DNA of 32,854 bases from Sphingobacteriia bacterium (GCA_021286705.1 JAJTBW010000023.1:1-32854); one strand, 5' to 3'; shown: positions 1 through 8,952, counted from the first letter of the stretch. Notes: generated from the sequence alone by a model not told the origin. Numbers and translations are program-made.

Positions 1-38
1 CCTATAAACTCGTGTAAGATAAGAACTATATAGGTAGA

Positions 39-120
39 GGATATAGAGGGGATATAGAGGAGATGTTGAGGAGATGTTGAGGAGATGTTGAGGAGATGTT
101 GAGATGTTGAGAAGATGTTA
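39..120. repeat. 11-bp minisatellite (two unit variants)
   Basis: Two perfect tandem copies of GGATATAGAGG (39-60) run into four perfect tandem copies of AGGAGATGTTG (58-101), then a copy shortened to 8 bp (102-109) and a degenerate copy (110-120). The unit length of 11 bp is not a multiple of three, and no supported reading frame crosses it, so this is a non-coding tandem repeat. The strand is purine-rich throughout. Its function is unknown. Confidence 0.9.
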
Positions 121-272
121 AGATTAAAGATATAAGAGAGATCCTTTAAAAATGCTGATTATTAGAGAATTGGAACATGACTATTTGTGGCTGGCAGGAG
201 AAATGCCCCCATCCACTATCAATTCCAGATATTGGTTTTCAATACCCAAATAATATTGTAAACAGCTATCAT
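121..272. other. No gene seen downstream of the XRE gene
   Basis: This stretch between the minisatellite and the 3' end of the regulator shows no convincing coding signal. A short frame opening at 177 would give about 37 residues and overlaps the end of the regulator, but it has no recognisable features. No clear hairpin terminator was found. Confidence 0.5.
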
Positions 273-815
273 CTAAGCCTTGGGACTTAACAATTCAAAT
301 TGCCCATTGGAATAAACTAGGATAATTTTCTCAACTTTCGCATTTGTAGTTAAGTCAGTACTAAGAGACGGTACATTCGGCAAATTTTGTTCAGGTGCGT
401 TGTCATTGACTTGTTTGGCCACTACTGATTCATGATCGTTATTACGTTGAAAGTTTTCTACCCTGTTTTTCTCTTCCTTAATTACATGGTTCTTCTTTAG
501 ATCAACCATGCTCTGAGTTAATTCTGTAAAAAGGTCAACGGGTGAAGAATCTGCATGATTGGAGGATTTACCAGAAGGTTCGGGTTTGGGTTGCCATGAA
601 GAATCTTTTCTTAACATAACGCCTTTCCCTAGTAAAAGCCAATCTGGATTAATATCAGGAAATTTTTCTAAAACCTTAATTGCAAAATCAAGTCCTGGAC
701 GATTTCGTCCGCTAAGTATATGCGATAAACCTGATCGCTGAATACCTAACTTATCTGCTAACTGACTTGCAGATAAATTATGCACTTCCATTAACTTTTC
801 TATCCTGTTATTCAT
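273..815 (-). CDS. XRE-family HTH transcriptional regulator
   Basis: This 180-residue protein begins with a Cro/C1-type helix-turn-helix (about residues 4-60), with the usual order LSASQLADKLGI, then RSGLSHILSGRNRP, then a segment ending in PDINPDWLLLGKG. That last segment is common in Bacteroidota XRE regulators. The middle (about 70-150) is polar, low in complexity and probably a flexible or oligomerising linker. The C-terminus has a small hydrophobic strand pair (KIILVYSNGQFELLSP) also seen in such regulators. It is divergent from the large TPR-protein gene, and the shared gap contains five palindromic sites, so it likely represses itself and its neighbour (inference). The ATG at 815 lies about 53 bp beyond a -7 box, a sensible leader. 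It could be a phage-derived repressor, but no phage genes are nearby. Confidence 0.9.
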   Translation of the reverse strand: MNNRIEKLMEVHNLSASQLADKLGIQRSGLSHILSGRNRPGLDFAIKVLEKFPDINPDWLLLGKGVMLRKDSSWQPKPEPSGKSSNHADSSPVDLFTELTQSMVDLKKNHVIKEEKNRVENFQRNNDHESVVAKQVNDNAPEQNLPNVPSLSTDLTTNAKVEKIILVYSNGQFELLSPKA

Positions 816-867
816 GTAACCATTGACTTTACATTGCTAAACACAAAGCTAGTTTAAATATTGATTA

Positions 868-875
868 CAAATGTA
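868..875 (-). promoter_or_regulatory. -7 promoter element for the XRE gene
   Basis: On the minus strand this reads TACATTTG, an exact match to the Bacteroidota -7 consensus TAnnTTTG. It lies inside palindrome 1. A start site a few bases further would give a leader of about 46 nt to the ATG at 815. No clear -33 TTTG element was found. Confidence 0.5.
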
Positions 876-1101
876 ACTATTTTATAAGAAATGTGAAATT
901 ACAGACGTAAACAACAGACATTTAAAGCTAAACTAAATATTTAACAGAATAACTTAAAATTACTGAATATTAACAATTATACTAACTCTATTAGTTATAA
1001 TCGATAAATTTTACACATGTAAACAGGAACTTGTTTGATATAATGTTTAGATTTGTTTACGTCTGTAATTCTCTTTTCTTTTCTAAGAATTTTATATTTA
1101 T

Positions 1102-1109
1102 TACATTTG
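1102..1109 (+). promoter_or_regulatory. -7 promoter element for the TPR-protein gene
   Basis: TACATTTG matches TAnnTTTG exactly and lies inside palindrome 5, mirroring the arrangement at palindrome 1. Expected leader to the ATG at 1173 is about 57 nt. Occupancy of the palindrome would block this box. No clear -33 element is present. Confidence 0.5.
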
Positions 1110-1172
1110 TAAACAAACAATAATTGTTATTTTTTCACGTTATTACTGATTGATTGATTCAGACCAACTAAT

Positions 1173-4100
1173 ATGTATAATCTCAAAGCAACAATTATTC
1201 TTAGTGGAATAATACTTTTTACCTCATCCACCCTCCTCTCTCAAAATCCATCAACTGGTTTCCTTAAAGCAAAGCATTTTGCAGATAGTGTTTATAAAAG
1301 GAATGAATTAGAAAACGCTCTGGCAGCTTATAAATATGCTCAAAGGCTAAATCAAAATGATGCTAATGTAAAGGGGCTTATCGAACAGCTCACTGCCAAA
1401 ATTAATGAGATCAAAGGGCAAAAATCACAATCAAATCTCCTTCTAAAACAAGCCAAAGCTGCTATACAAGATGGAAAAGATAGTGAAGCTTTAGAGCTTT
1501 TGGGTAATGCTCAAAAACTCGATCCTAACAATCATGAAATATCTGATTTATACAGTGATGTATATAGTAGGGTAAATAAAAACATAAAGCTAAAGAATGA
1601 CTTTGATAAGCTTATTACTGAATCTAAAAATCAATTAGTTAACCGATATTTTACTGTTGCAGCGGATAATTGTAGTCTTGCCCTTAAAATCTTCCCAAAT
1701 GAAGCCAATGCTGTGGCTCTTATGAAGAAGATTAGTCAAGATAAGGAGGCTGCCAAAAAGGCATACTCTGCCCTACTTGCTCAAGCCGAATCAGAGTACT
1801 CAAAGGTTAACATAACGCAAGCGATTGAGAAATTGAAACAAGCCTCCGGTCTGATGCCCGAAGAAAAATTTCCAACTGACAGAATTAGCGAATTAGAAGC
1901 GGTTCTAAGTTATCAGGATCAACTGGAGCAGGTTTATAAAAAAAGTATCTCTGAAGCGGACAAAGCCTTAGCATCGGGTAATTCAACTCTAGCTGTCAAA
2001 AAGTATCGTGAAGCCATCGATGCTAAGCCAGATGAATCTTATCCTAAGAATAAAATACGTGAGATTGAATCCAGACAGATGGCTGACCAGCAAAAGAAGG
2101 AGCTTTTTGCTCAATCCATGCAAAACGGAATTGCCCTCTTCCAAAAGAATGAATTCGAAAACGCTCGTGAAAACTTCTCTCAAGCTGCTGCACTTAATCC
2201 CATCTCCCAAGAACCCAAATCATGGTTGGCTAAAGTTGATGAAAAATTAAAAATTGAAAAGAAGAGGACAGACGATTTTAAAAGAGAGATTGCTTCTGGT
2301 TACGATCTCCTAAATAAAAGGGAGTGGACAAAAAGTAGAGATGCTTTTCAACGTGCTAAGACTATCATTCCGGAATCTAATGAGCCAGTTACTGGATTGA
2401 CAAAACTTGATTCACTGATATCAATAAATGAGAAAGCATATAACACCGCAATTACTTCGGCAGAGGAAGAACTAAAACGGCAACATTTTATCGAAGCAAT
2501 AGCTCTTTATAAAGAAGCTTTAATTCTTAAGCCAGAGCAAAAAGATCTGAACTTAAGAATCGCATCTATCGAAGCGGAGCTTAAGAAATCGCAAAACATC
2601 ATTACCGCCTTTGAAAAAGCGATGAATGATGGTGATCTTCTTTTAAGTCAAAATAAACTTAATGAAGCCAAAGCCAAGTTTGTTAAAGCTCTTGAATTGA
2701 TACCGAATAACGAAGTTGCCCAATCAAAGGTAAATGAGATTGAGCAGAAGCTTAAACTAATTGCGGCTGAAAACGAACAGGTAGGCCAATTGCTAAAGAA
2801 TGCTGAAGATTACTTTTCAAAAGCTTCATTCACTGAAGCTTTAACTCTCTTTAATCAAGCTCTGGTTATTCAACCTCAAAATGCAGCCATAAAAAGCAGA
2901 CGTGATGAAACAGAACTTCAGCTAAATAAAGCTCAAAACCTTAACTTAACCTATTCTAAAGCTATTGAAGCAGCTGAAATCGCTTTTACAAATAATGATC
3001 TCAACAGCGCAAAACAAAAATATACCGAGGCAAATAAGTTAAAACCGCTAGAGGCATTACCTATTCAAAAGATTGCTGAGATAGATCAGATCATCGCTAA
3101 GAATAAACAGACAACAGCAACGGTTGACCAATTTGTCAAAGATGCTGAGAAGCTAGTCGCTCTAAATAAGCTTACAGAGGCAATTAGTCTCTATGATCAG
3201 GCATTAGCACTAAAACCTGAGCAGAAATCATATATTGATCGTAAGAATGAACTTATTTTAATGGTTGATAATCAGGAAAAAAGTAATGCTGCATATCAAG
3301 CTGCTATCTCAAAGGGCGAAAAGTTAATGACTGAGAATGATTTAACTAACGCTCGTATCTCTTTTGAGCAGGCTTTAAAAGTTAAACCTTCTGAATCGTT
3401 GCCTAAACAAAGAATTGCTGAAATTGATAAGACCATAACTGATCAAAATCAAAAGGAGAATCAATTCAATAACTATCTTAAGTCGATCAATGAGAACATC
3501 CTATCCAAGAATTACCCTTCAGCGATAAAGTACGCTGATCTTGCACTTGCATTAAAGGCCAATAACAAGGAGGTCCAAGATCTTAAAGCAAAAGCGGATA
3601 GTCTTAATAAGCATGAGATTGCTGTTAATAGCAAATTCAACGAATTAATTGATAAAGGTAATTCAGCATTTGTGGCAAAAGATCTTACAGGAGCTCGTGC
3701 CCTCTTTGTAGAAGCAGGGCTTCTGAAACCAACAGAAAAAATGCCTCAGGAGAAGATTGCTCAGATAGATCGCCTTTTAGCTGCCGAGTCAGAAGTCAAT
3801 CAGAAATATATCACCGCTATTCAGACTGCCGATAATGCTTTTAAAACACAATCATTAGATATAGCATTAGCTGAGTATAAGAATGCTTCTTCCATCAAAC
3901 CAAATGAGACCTATCCAAAAGATCAGATCATAAAAGTTACCCAAACCATTGAGACAATTAAAAGGACAGAGAGTCAGTATCAGGCAGCAATTAGTACAGC
4001 AGACCAGGCTTTTAATAGTCGTTCATTTAAATCAGCTATCGAGTACTATCAGACTGCCTTACAGGTTAAACCTGACGCATCTTATCCTACTAATATGCTA

Positions 4101-5840
4101 ACTAAGATTGACTCAATCGAGAAAGCGGAGTTAAAATTACAGACTGAGTACAATGAGTTTATTAGCAAAGGCGATCAGCTTTTCCATGCTAACGATCTTT
4201 CCGGATCTCTGGAAAGCTATTCACAAGCATTAACTCGTAGGCCTGCCGAAGAGTACCCTAAAAATCAGATCATCAAGATTAATGATCTTATCAAAGCAAA
4301 TCAGGTAAAACTTGACCAGGAGATAGCAAACCAGAGTGAGATCGCTAAAACGGCTATGGGCCAAAAACAATGGGATTCAGCTATTGCTGCTTACGAGAAA
4401 GTACTCTCTCTAAAAGCTGAACATTCAATTGCATTAGCAGGTTTAAATGAGGCTAAAAGATTAAAACAAGAGGAGGCTCAACTTAACAGACAGTATGCTC
4501 AACTGATCAAGTCAAGCGACTCACTAATGAACAGATTAGAGTTTGAACAAGCACTTGGATCATATAGAAAATCATTGACACTTAAACCCGGAGAAAGTTA
4601 TCCTAAAGGAAAAGTGATAGAGATTGAACGAATAATCAATGATCAGAAAGCTAAGCAATTGGCCTATGAAACATATGTATCTCAAGCGGCAACATTTAAA
4701 GCTGCCGGCAAACTTGACGAGAGTCTTAAAGCTTATGAGTCAGCCCTTGCCATTAAATCTGAAAATTCAATTTTAAAAGAAATCGGTGATCTTAAAAATG
4801 CCATTCAGATGAGAGAGAACACTCTGAGAACCTTCAGAGTAGCATGTAATGAGGCTTATATAAAGCTCAAAAAAGATGAACTTGAAACAGCTCTAAATGG
4901 CTATATCGCTGCCGATCAGATCTTCTCTACAGATTCGATTAAAGGCAAAATCAACACAATTAGAAAAACAATTGCTAACAGAGCTCAACAAGAAAAGCTT
5001 TATCAGAAATACGTTAAGTCAGGAGATTCACTATTAGCTATTACAGCACCTGTGGAAGCACTAAAGAACTTCCAAAATGCTGAATCATTAAGACCAGGCT
5101 CCGAGTTTGTTCTTTCAAGAATTGCAACAGCGCAGAAGGCAATAATTGATCTCAACAAAGAGAAGGAGAGATATAATCAAATAGTAAGAATTGCCGATAG
5201 TTTACTCAATAATAAGCTTCACTCTGACGCACTTTCCTTCTATGAGCAGGCCCAAAAGAGCAGTTTCCATGATGAGTACATTAATAATCGAGTGAATGAG
5301 ATCAATGATTACTTAAGCCAACCTCAATTCTTACGCGGACTTAACTACTCAACGGTTATGTCTCAAGCACAAAGCAGCCTCTCAAAAGGAGAATATGCCA
5401 AAGCTGCAGATGAGTTTTTACTTGCAATGCAACTAAAACCTGAAGAAAAGCAGCCCTATGAGGGATTAAACAAAATCGTCAACGATCTTAAAGCAAATAA
5501 AACAGTAGCAATTATTAAAAACCCCATTGATATCCCTCAAGGTAAAGAAGGCCAGTTTGAAATTGCTAACGACCTTTACGAAAGAAACACTACTCAATAC
5601 ATCATAGTAACTACCAACATACCCAATGCATCGAACGTTAAGTTAGTTGTAAACTATGGAAACAAAACCGGCAGTAACGGTGGTTTTGTTTATCGTCTCC
5701 CATATAGAGGTAATGAAAGTATCTATATCTTCAAAATAACTGATCAATCTGGATGGAAAACATCTAACGATTGGATGAGTTTTATCTCAGAAAACAGTGA
5801 CATCACGGTTAAAAGCCTCGAAATTACCACAGTAAAATAG
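1173..5840 (+). CDS. Giant secreted TPR-repeat protein
   Basis: The 1555-residue product starts with a signal peptide (Met-Tyr-Asn-Leu-Lys, then a hydrophobic run to about residue 23, cut near LLSQ), so it is exported to the periplasm or cell surface. Residues about 25-1440 are some 25 copies of a 55-60-residue helical unit of the tetratricopeptide type: a helix with A-x-x-x-Y-x-x-A-L, then LKP, then a loop often reading ESYPKxKI, then a helix with EI and a long connecting helix. The last 110 residues or so differ; they are rich in aromatic and beta-type sequence (TQYIIVTTNIP, FVYRLPYRG) and may form a beta-sandwich anchoring or partner domain. Such proteins are scaffolds for protein contacts; no enzyme motif is seen. 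It is monocistronic, divergent from an XRE gene and followed by a strong terminator. The specific role is unknown. Confidence 0.9.
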   Translation: MYNLKATIILSGIILFTSSTLLSQNPSTGFLKAKHFADSVYKRNELENALAAYKYAQRLNQNDANVKGLIEQLTAKINEIKGQKSQSNLLLKQAKAAIQDGKDSEALELLGNAQKLDPNNHEISDLYSDVYSRVNKNIKLKNDFDKLITESKNQLVNRYFTVAADNCSLALKIFPNEANAVALMKKISQDKEAAKKAYSALLAQAESEYSKVNITQAIEKLKQASGLMPEEKFPTDRISELEAVLSYQDQLEQVYKKSISEADKALASGNSTLAVKKYREAIDAKPDESYPKNKIREIESRQMADQQKKELFAQSMQNGIALFQKNEFENARENFSQAAALNPISQEPKSWLAKVDEKLKIEKKRTDDFKREIASGYDLLNKREWTKSRDAFQRAKTIIPESNEPVTGLTKLDSLISINEKAYNTAITSAEEELKRQHFIEAIALYKEALILKPEQKDLNLRIASIEAELKKSQNIITAFEKAMNDGDLLLSQNKLNEAKAKFVKALELIPNNEVAQSKVNEIEQKLKLIAAENEQVGQLLKNAEDYFSKASFTEALTLFNQALVIQPQNAAIKSRRDETELQLNKAQNLNLTYSKAIEAAEIAFTNNDLNSAKQKYTEANKLKPLEALPIQKIAEIDQIIAKNKQTTATVDQFVKDAEKLVALNKLTEAISLYDQALALKPEQKSYIDRKNELILMVDNQEKSNAAYQAAISKGEKLMTENDLTNARISFEQALKVKPSESLPKQRIAEIDKTITDQNQKENQFNNYLKSINENILSKNYPSAIKYADLALALKANNKEVQDLKAKADSLNKHEIAVNSKFNELIDKGNSAFVAKDLTGARALFVEAGLLKPTEKMPQEKIAQIDRLLAAESEVNQKYITAIQTADNAFKTQSLDIALAEYKNASSIKPNETYPKDQIIKVTQTIETIKRTESQYQAAISTADQAFNSRSFKSAIEYYQTALQVKPDASYPTNMLTKIDSIEKAELKLQTEYNEFISKGDQLFHANDLSGSLESYSQALTRRPAEEYPKNQIIKINDLIKANQVKLDQEIANQSEIAKTAMGQKQWDSAIAAYEKVLSLKAEHSIALAGLNEAKRLKQEEAQLNRQYAQLIKSSDSLMNRLEFEQALGSYRKSLTLKPGESYPKGKVIEIERIINDQKAKQLAYETYVSQAATFKAAGKLDESLKAYESALAIKSENSILKEIGDLKNAIQMRENTLRTFRVACNEAYIKLKKDELETALNGYIAADQIFSTDSIKGKINTIRKTIANRAQQEKLYQKYVKSGDSLLAITAPVEALKNFQNAESLRPGSEFVLSRIATAQKAIIDLNKEKERYNQIVRIADSLLNNKLHSDALSFYEQAQKSSFHDEYINNRVNEINDYLSQPQFLRGLNYSTVMSQAQSSLSKGEYAKAADEFLLAMQLKPEEKQPYEGLNKIVNDLKANKTVAIIKNPIDIPQGKEGQFEIANDLYERNTTQYIIVTTNIPNASNVKLVVNYGNKTGSNGGFVYRLPYRGNESIYIFKITDQSGWKTSNDWMSFISENSDITVKSLEITTVK

Positions 5841-5861
5841 AGATACATCAATGATAACACG

Positions 5862-5887
5862 AAAAGGCTGGGATACCCCAGCCTTTT
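5862..5887 (+). terminator. Rho-independent terminator of the TPR gene
   Basis: An 11-bp perfect stem (AAAAGGCTGGG / CCCAGCCTTTT) with a four-base loop, followed by a T-rich run, lies 22 bp after the stop codon. Confidence 0.93.
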
Positions 5888-6645
5888 TTCTTTTCCGGCA
5901 AGCGCTTTTATCCAAAACGGGTGTTCGATACTAACAAAAAGAGTGACCATCCAAAACGATTTGGATACAACAACATTCCCTTACCTACGCTTCTTCACTA
6001 TTTCTACAGAACTGTAATCATGCGATAATAAAAGAGTTAGCTAAAGTAAAAGAAAAATTTCACTAGAATATCGCTATACCTAAAGCGATACATCAACCCT
6101 ATCGTTTATAATGTACTAACTAACAATAAGTTGCCAAGCAACGCTTTTCAAAGACACAACAATAACACTGATTATCAGCTATCTATAAACACTTGAAATG
6201 CAGCAATATAAGAATATGTAATCTATATTACAATTCGATTTTAAAAAAATAATCAACAATATTTGCAGAGTTATCAACTTTCGCTAATTTAGAAACTCAG
6301 GGAAACACTAGAAGAATACTAGTCGCACTTAGAAAAACTACAGGATTGTTTTTTGAGATGGAAACTCCTGAAAACACAAAGTACACTATATTAAACAATT
6401 AGCTATTTATACTCTTAACCACTTAAACGCTCGACAATCGCAGATTAGCACTAACAAGTTATTTTTAAACAAGCAGAATTCACCGAAAGCATATTGAAAG
6501 ATTTGAATAAAACAAGTGCATTTTGGCTTTTTTATTCACTTATTTAGTGTCAAATTTGTTGAAAAGAATGATCAAACTAACGATCATCTAACAGGTGCAG
6601 GATAGCGACTGAAAGCGAAGAAAGTAGGCCGTCAAACTAAAAAGT
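5888..6645. other. 0.76-kb non-coding region upstream of dnaA, possible oriC
   Basis: No coding signal is seen. The stretch is very AT-rich and holds several short repeats: ATCCAAAACG twice (5910-5919, 5949-5958), the second inside a perfect palindrome ATCCAAA-acga-TTTGGAT (5949-5966); TATCGCT / AGCGATA inverted repeats (6069-6075, 6084-6090); and two imperfect 17-bp direct repeats starting GAAACTC (6292-6308, 6361-6377). TTATCCAAA at 5908-5916 is one base from the standard DnaA box TTATCCACA; no exact box was found on either strand. Adjacency to dnaA and the repeat content make an origin possible, not demonstrated. A near -7 sequence CAAATTTG at 6552-6559 could serve dnaA. Confidence 0.35.
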
Positions 6646-8100
6646 ATGTCAACAACGCCAATGGAAAAAGACCACAAGCAGGTATGGGATAACTGTCTAA
6701 GAATCATAAAAGACAATATTAGTCCTGCCAGCTTCAAAACCTGGTTTACCCCTATAGTCCCAGTTAAGTTGGATCGTAATGTTTTAACTATACAGGTTCC
6801 TAGTCAGTTTTTTTACGAGTGGCTTGAAGAGCATTATGTTCTGTTATTAAAAAAGACAATCAAGAAAGAACTAGGCGTTGACGGGCATCTTGAATATCAA
6901 GTTGTGATGGATAATAGTTTTCATAATTCATCCCCATATACTGTAAGAATGCCAGGAGCTAACCGTAAAAGCACAGAAAATGATCCTGTTTCGATTCCTT
7001 TAAACCTCAATGCTGATGGTATATCAAAGGACATCCCAAACCCTTTTGTTATTCCGGGATTAAAGAAAATCAAGATAAACTCTCAACTCAATGATAATTA
7101 CTCTTTCGAGAACTTCATTGAGGGAGAATGTAACCGTCTTGCTCGTTCTGCTGGTTATGCCATCTCTGAGAACCCTGGTAAAACTGCTTTCAATCCTTTT
7201 TTTATCTATAGTAATGCAGGACTCGGAAAGACTCATCTTTCACAAGCAATTGGACTTCAAATAAAGAATAATTTTCCTGATAAAACCGTTTTATACGTTA
7301 CTGCCGACAACTTCATGCTTCAATTCACTGAAGCAGTTCGAAATCACTCTCAAAATGATTTTATTGGATTCTATCAGATGATTGATGTTTTAATCATTGA
7401 TGACATCCAGTTTCTAAGTGGTAAAGCAAAAACCCAAGATATCTTTTTCCACATTTTTAACCATATGCATCAGCTCTCAAAGCAGATCATTCTTACCAGT
7501 GATAAGCCGCCTGTAGAGCTGGGAGGCATTGAACAACGTCTTTTATCACGTTTCAAATGGGGACTTGCTGCTGATCTATCGATGCCAGATCTCGAAACTA
7601 AAATTGCTATTCTAAAAAGCAAAATTTACAATAACGGCATTGAAATCCCTGATGAGGTTGTTGAATATCTCGCAATGAGTATCACCACTAATATCAGGGA
7701 ACTGGAAGGAGGACTAAATAGTCTAATAGCTCATTCTTTACTAAACAAAAAGCCCATCTCCCTTGAGCTTGCTAAAAGGCTAATAGACAAACTGGTTATC
7801 TCAACAGCAAAAGAGATTAGCATCGACTACATTCAAAAAGTTGTTTGCGACTATTTCCAGATACCAGTTGATGTTCTTAATAGTAGAACCAGAAAAAGAC
7901 AAATAGTACAGGCTCGGCAATTAGCTATGTTCTTTGCAAAAGAACATACTTCGGCCTCTTTAGCTAGTATTGGTTTGCACTGTGGAAACAAAGACCATGC
8001 GACTGTGCTTCACGCCTGCAAAACGGTCAATAACCTTATTGAAACAGATAGACAGTTCAAAGGATTCTTTGAGGATATAGAAAAGAGAATAAAACTCTGA
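6646..8100 (+). CDS. dnaA: Chromosomal replication initiator DnaA
   Basis: DnaA binds origin boxes and melts the origin using ATP. The 484-residue product has all four domains: the N-terminal helicase-loading domain (about 10-90, with SFKTWFTPI), a short linker, an AAA+ ATPase with P-loop SNAGLGKTH (189-197), Walker B LIIDDIQFL (249-257) and an arginine-finger stretch RLLSRFKWGL, and the C-terminal helix-turn-helix with signature GNKDHATVLHACK (447-459). Length is normal. Two differences from the most common form are visible: the first P-loop glycine is Ser, and the usual GG(R/K)DH is GNKDH. The gene has its own long upstream region and its own terminator, and is followed by a phosphatase gene as in several Bacteroidota (recollection, not checked). 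An alternative start at Met6 (6661) is possible. Confidence 0.97.
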   Translation: MSTTPMEKDHKQVWDNCLRIIKDNISPASFKTWFTPIVPVKLDRNVLTIQVPSQFFYEWLEEHYVLLLKKTIKKELGVDGHLEYQVVMDNSFHNSSPYTVRMPGANRKSTENDPVSIPLNLNADGISKDIPNPFVIPGLKKIKINSQLNDNYSFENFIEGECNRLARSAGYAISENPGKTAFNPFFIYSNAGLGKTHLSQAIGLQIKNNFPDKTVLYVTADNFMLQFTEAVRNHSQNDFIGFYQMIDVLIIDDIQFLSGKAKTQDIFFHIFNHMHQLSKQIILTSDKPPVELGGIEQRLLSRFKWGLAADLSMPDLETKIAILKSKIYNNGIEIPDEVVEYLAMSITTNIRELEGGLNSLIAHSLLNKKPISLELAKRLIDKLVISTAKEISIDYIQKVVCDYFQIPVDVLNSRTRKRQIVQARQLAMFFAKEHTSASLASIGLHCGNKDHATVLHACKTVNNLIETDRQFKGFFEDIEKRIKL

Positions 8101-8106
8101 GTTGTG

Positions 8107-8132
8107 AAAGGAAAGCGATTTAGCTTTCCTTT
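8107..8132 (+). terminator. Rho-independent terminator after dnaA
   Basis: A 10-bp perfect stem AAAGGAAAGC / GCTTTCCTTT with a six-base loop, followed by a T-rich tract, begins 6 bp after the stop. Confidence 0.9.
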
Positions 8133-8400
8133 TTCTTTTTGGTATTGTTTACATAGAACCCTCTCCTATCCTAATTGAACTTTAACAGATTCACTTTTAT
8201 AGGCTTCTCAAACAAAGTTCAGTTTATTCGAGAGTTCGATATCTATTTTTTTTCAGGTTAAAATGTCAGTAGGGGACCAACCATCTTAATTGTAAATTTG
8301 CATATTACTTAAGGTTATCATCAGCTGTGGAGACTTTGATAAATTAGATAACCACTTTAGCATGGTGATTGATTAAGGCATTTCAAATTAAAATCAACTC
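8133..8400 (+). promoter_or_regulatory. Upstream region of the phosphatase operon
   Basis: No gene is seen. TAAATTTG at 8293-8300 is an exact -7 match, implying a leader of roughly 95 nt to the ATG at 8401. The leader contains an inverted pair GGTTATC (8313-8319) / GATAACC (8347-8353) with a 27-base spacer, which could form a stem or be a protein site. No -33 element was identified. Confidence 0.4.
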
Positions 8401-8853
8401 ATGAAGATTCTAGTCGTTTGTATGGGAAATATCTGTCGCTCACCGATGGCAGAGATCGTTCTTAAAGATAAGGTTCACAAGTATAAAAAAGAGTGGCTAA
8501 TTGAATCAGCCGGAACGATTGGTTTTCACGAGGGAGAAAATGCCGATGAAAGAGCAATTAAAACCTGTTACAAGCATGGTTTAGATCTTTCAAGGCATCG
8601 GGCACGACAGTTTAAGGTTAGCGACTTTGACAATTATGATCATATACTGGTGATGGACAGAACCAACCTTCGTGATGTAAATTCAAAAGCCAGGACAGAA
8701 TATGATAGAAATAAGGTAAGATTCTTTACCCATCTATCAAAAACATCACCTAATAGTGAAGTACCTGATCCCTATTACGAGGGGAACTCTGGCTTTGATT
8801 TGGTTTTTAATCAATTGGATGAAGCTGCAGAATGTTTAATTAAACATCTTTAA
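8401..8853 (+). CDS. Low-molecular-weight protein tyrosine phosphatase
   Basis: This 150-residue cytoplasmic enzyme hydrolyses phosphotyrosine. The catalytic P-loop CMGNICRS (Cys7 to Ser14, the CX5R(S) motif) is right at the N-terminus as the family requires, and the general-acid loop is DPYY starting at Asp123. Length is typical. In bacteria these enzymes often partner tyrosine kinases that control exopolysaccharide, but no kinase or capsule gene is adjacent here, so the substrate is unknown. It probably opens a transcription unit with the PLP enzyme 100 bp downstream and the methyltransferase after that, although the 100-bp gap could hold another promoter. Arsenate reductases share the fold; the DPYY loop favours a phosphatase. 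Confidence 0.95.
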   Translation: MKILVVCMGNICRSPMAEIVLKDKVHKYKKEWLIESAGTIGFHEGENADERAIKTCYKHGLDLSRHRARQFKVSDFDNYDHILVMDRTNLRDVNSKARTEYDRNKVRFFTHLSKTSPNSEVPDPYYEGNSGFDLVFNQLDEAAECLIKHL

Positions 8854-8952
8854 GCCTTACCACCAATCAGTAAGCAAAATTCTACTTCAATTAATTTCCA
8901 GATGGCAGAATAAAATATGATGCACTAACTTTTTAAACAAGATTCAGGATTG

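Larger units (their letters stand above)
816..1172. promoter_or_regulatory. Divergent control region with five palindromic operators
   Basis: Five 12-bp sites fit TTAC(A/G)nn(T/C)GTAA: 865-876 TTACAAATGTAA, 899-910 TTACAGACGTAA, 1011-1022 TTACACATGTAA, 1057-1068 TTACGTCTGTAA and 1101-1112 TTACATTTGTAA. Sites 1 and 5 are exact reverse complements, as are sites 2 and 4, so the layout is almost a mirror around site 3. Sites 2 and 4 extend to an 18-bp perfect inverted repeat (897-914 and 1053-1070). Four of five read on into AACA. The arms TTACA/TGTAA are typical in size for a dimeric HTH protein. The obvious candidate ligand is the adjacent XRE protein (inference). Degenerate half-sites also sit at 814-820 and 828-834, over the regulator start. 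Confidence 0.85.

Noticed and set aside
39..120. CRISPR array
   Set aside because: The units are 11 bp and directly adjacent with no spacers, and no cas gene is present.
177..290. 37-codon + strand frame after the minisatellite
   Set aside because: It has no domain, signal or promoter, and overlaps the end of the opposite-strand regulator.
816..1172. Phage attachment or integration site
   Set aside because: The repeated palindromes look like one, but there is no integrase or tRNA, and the sites match promoter positions.
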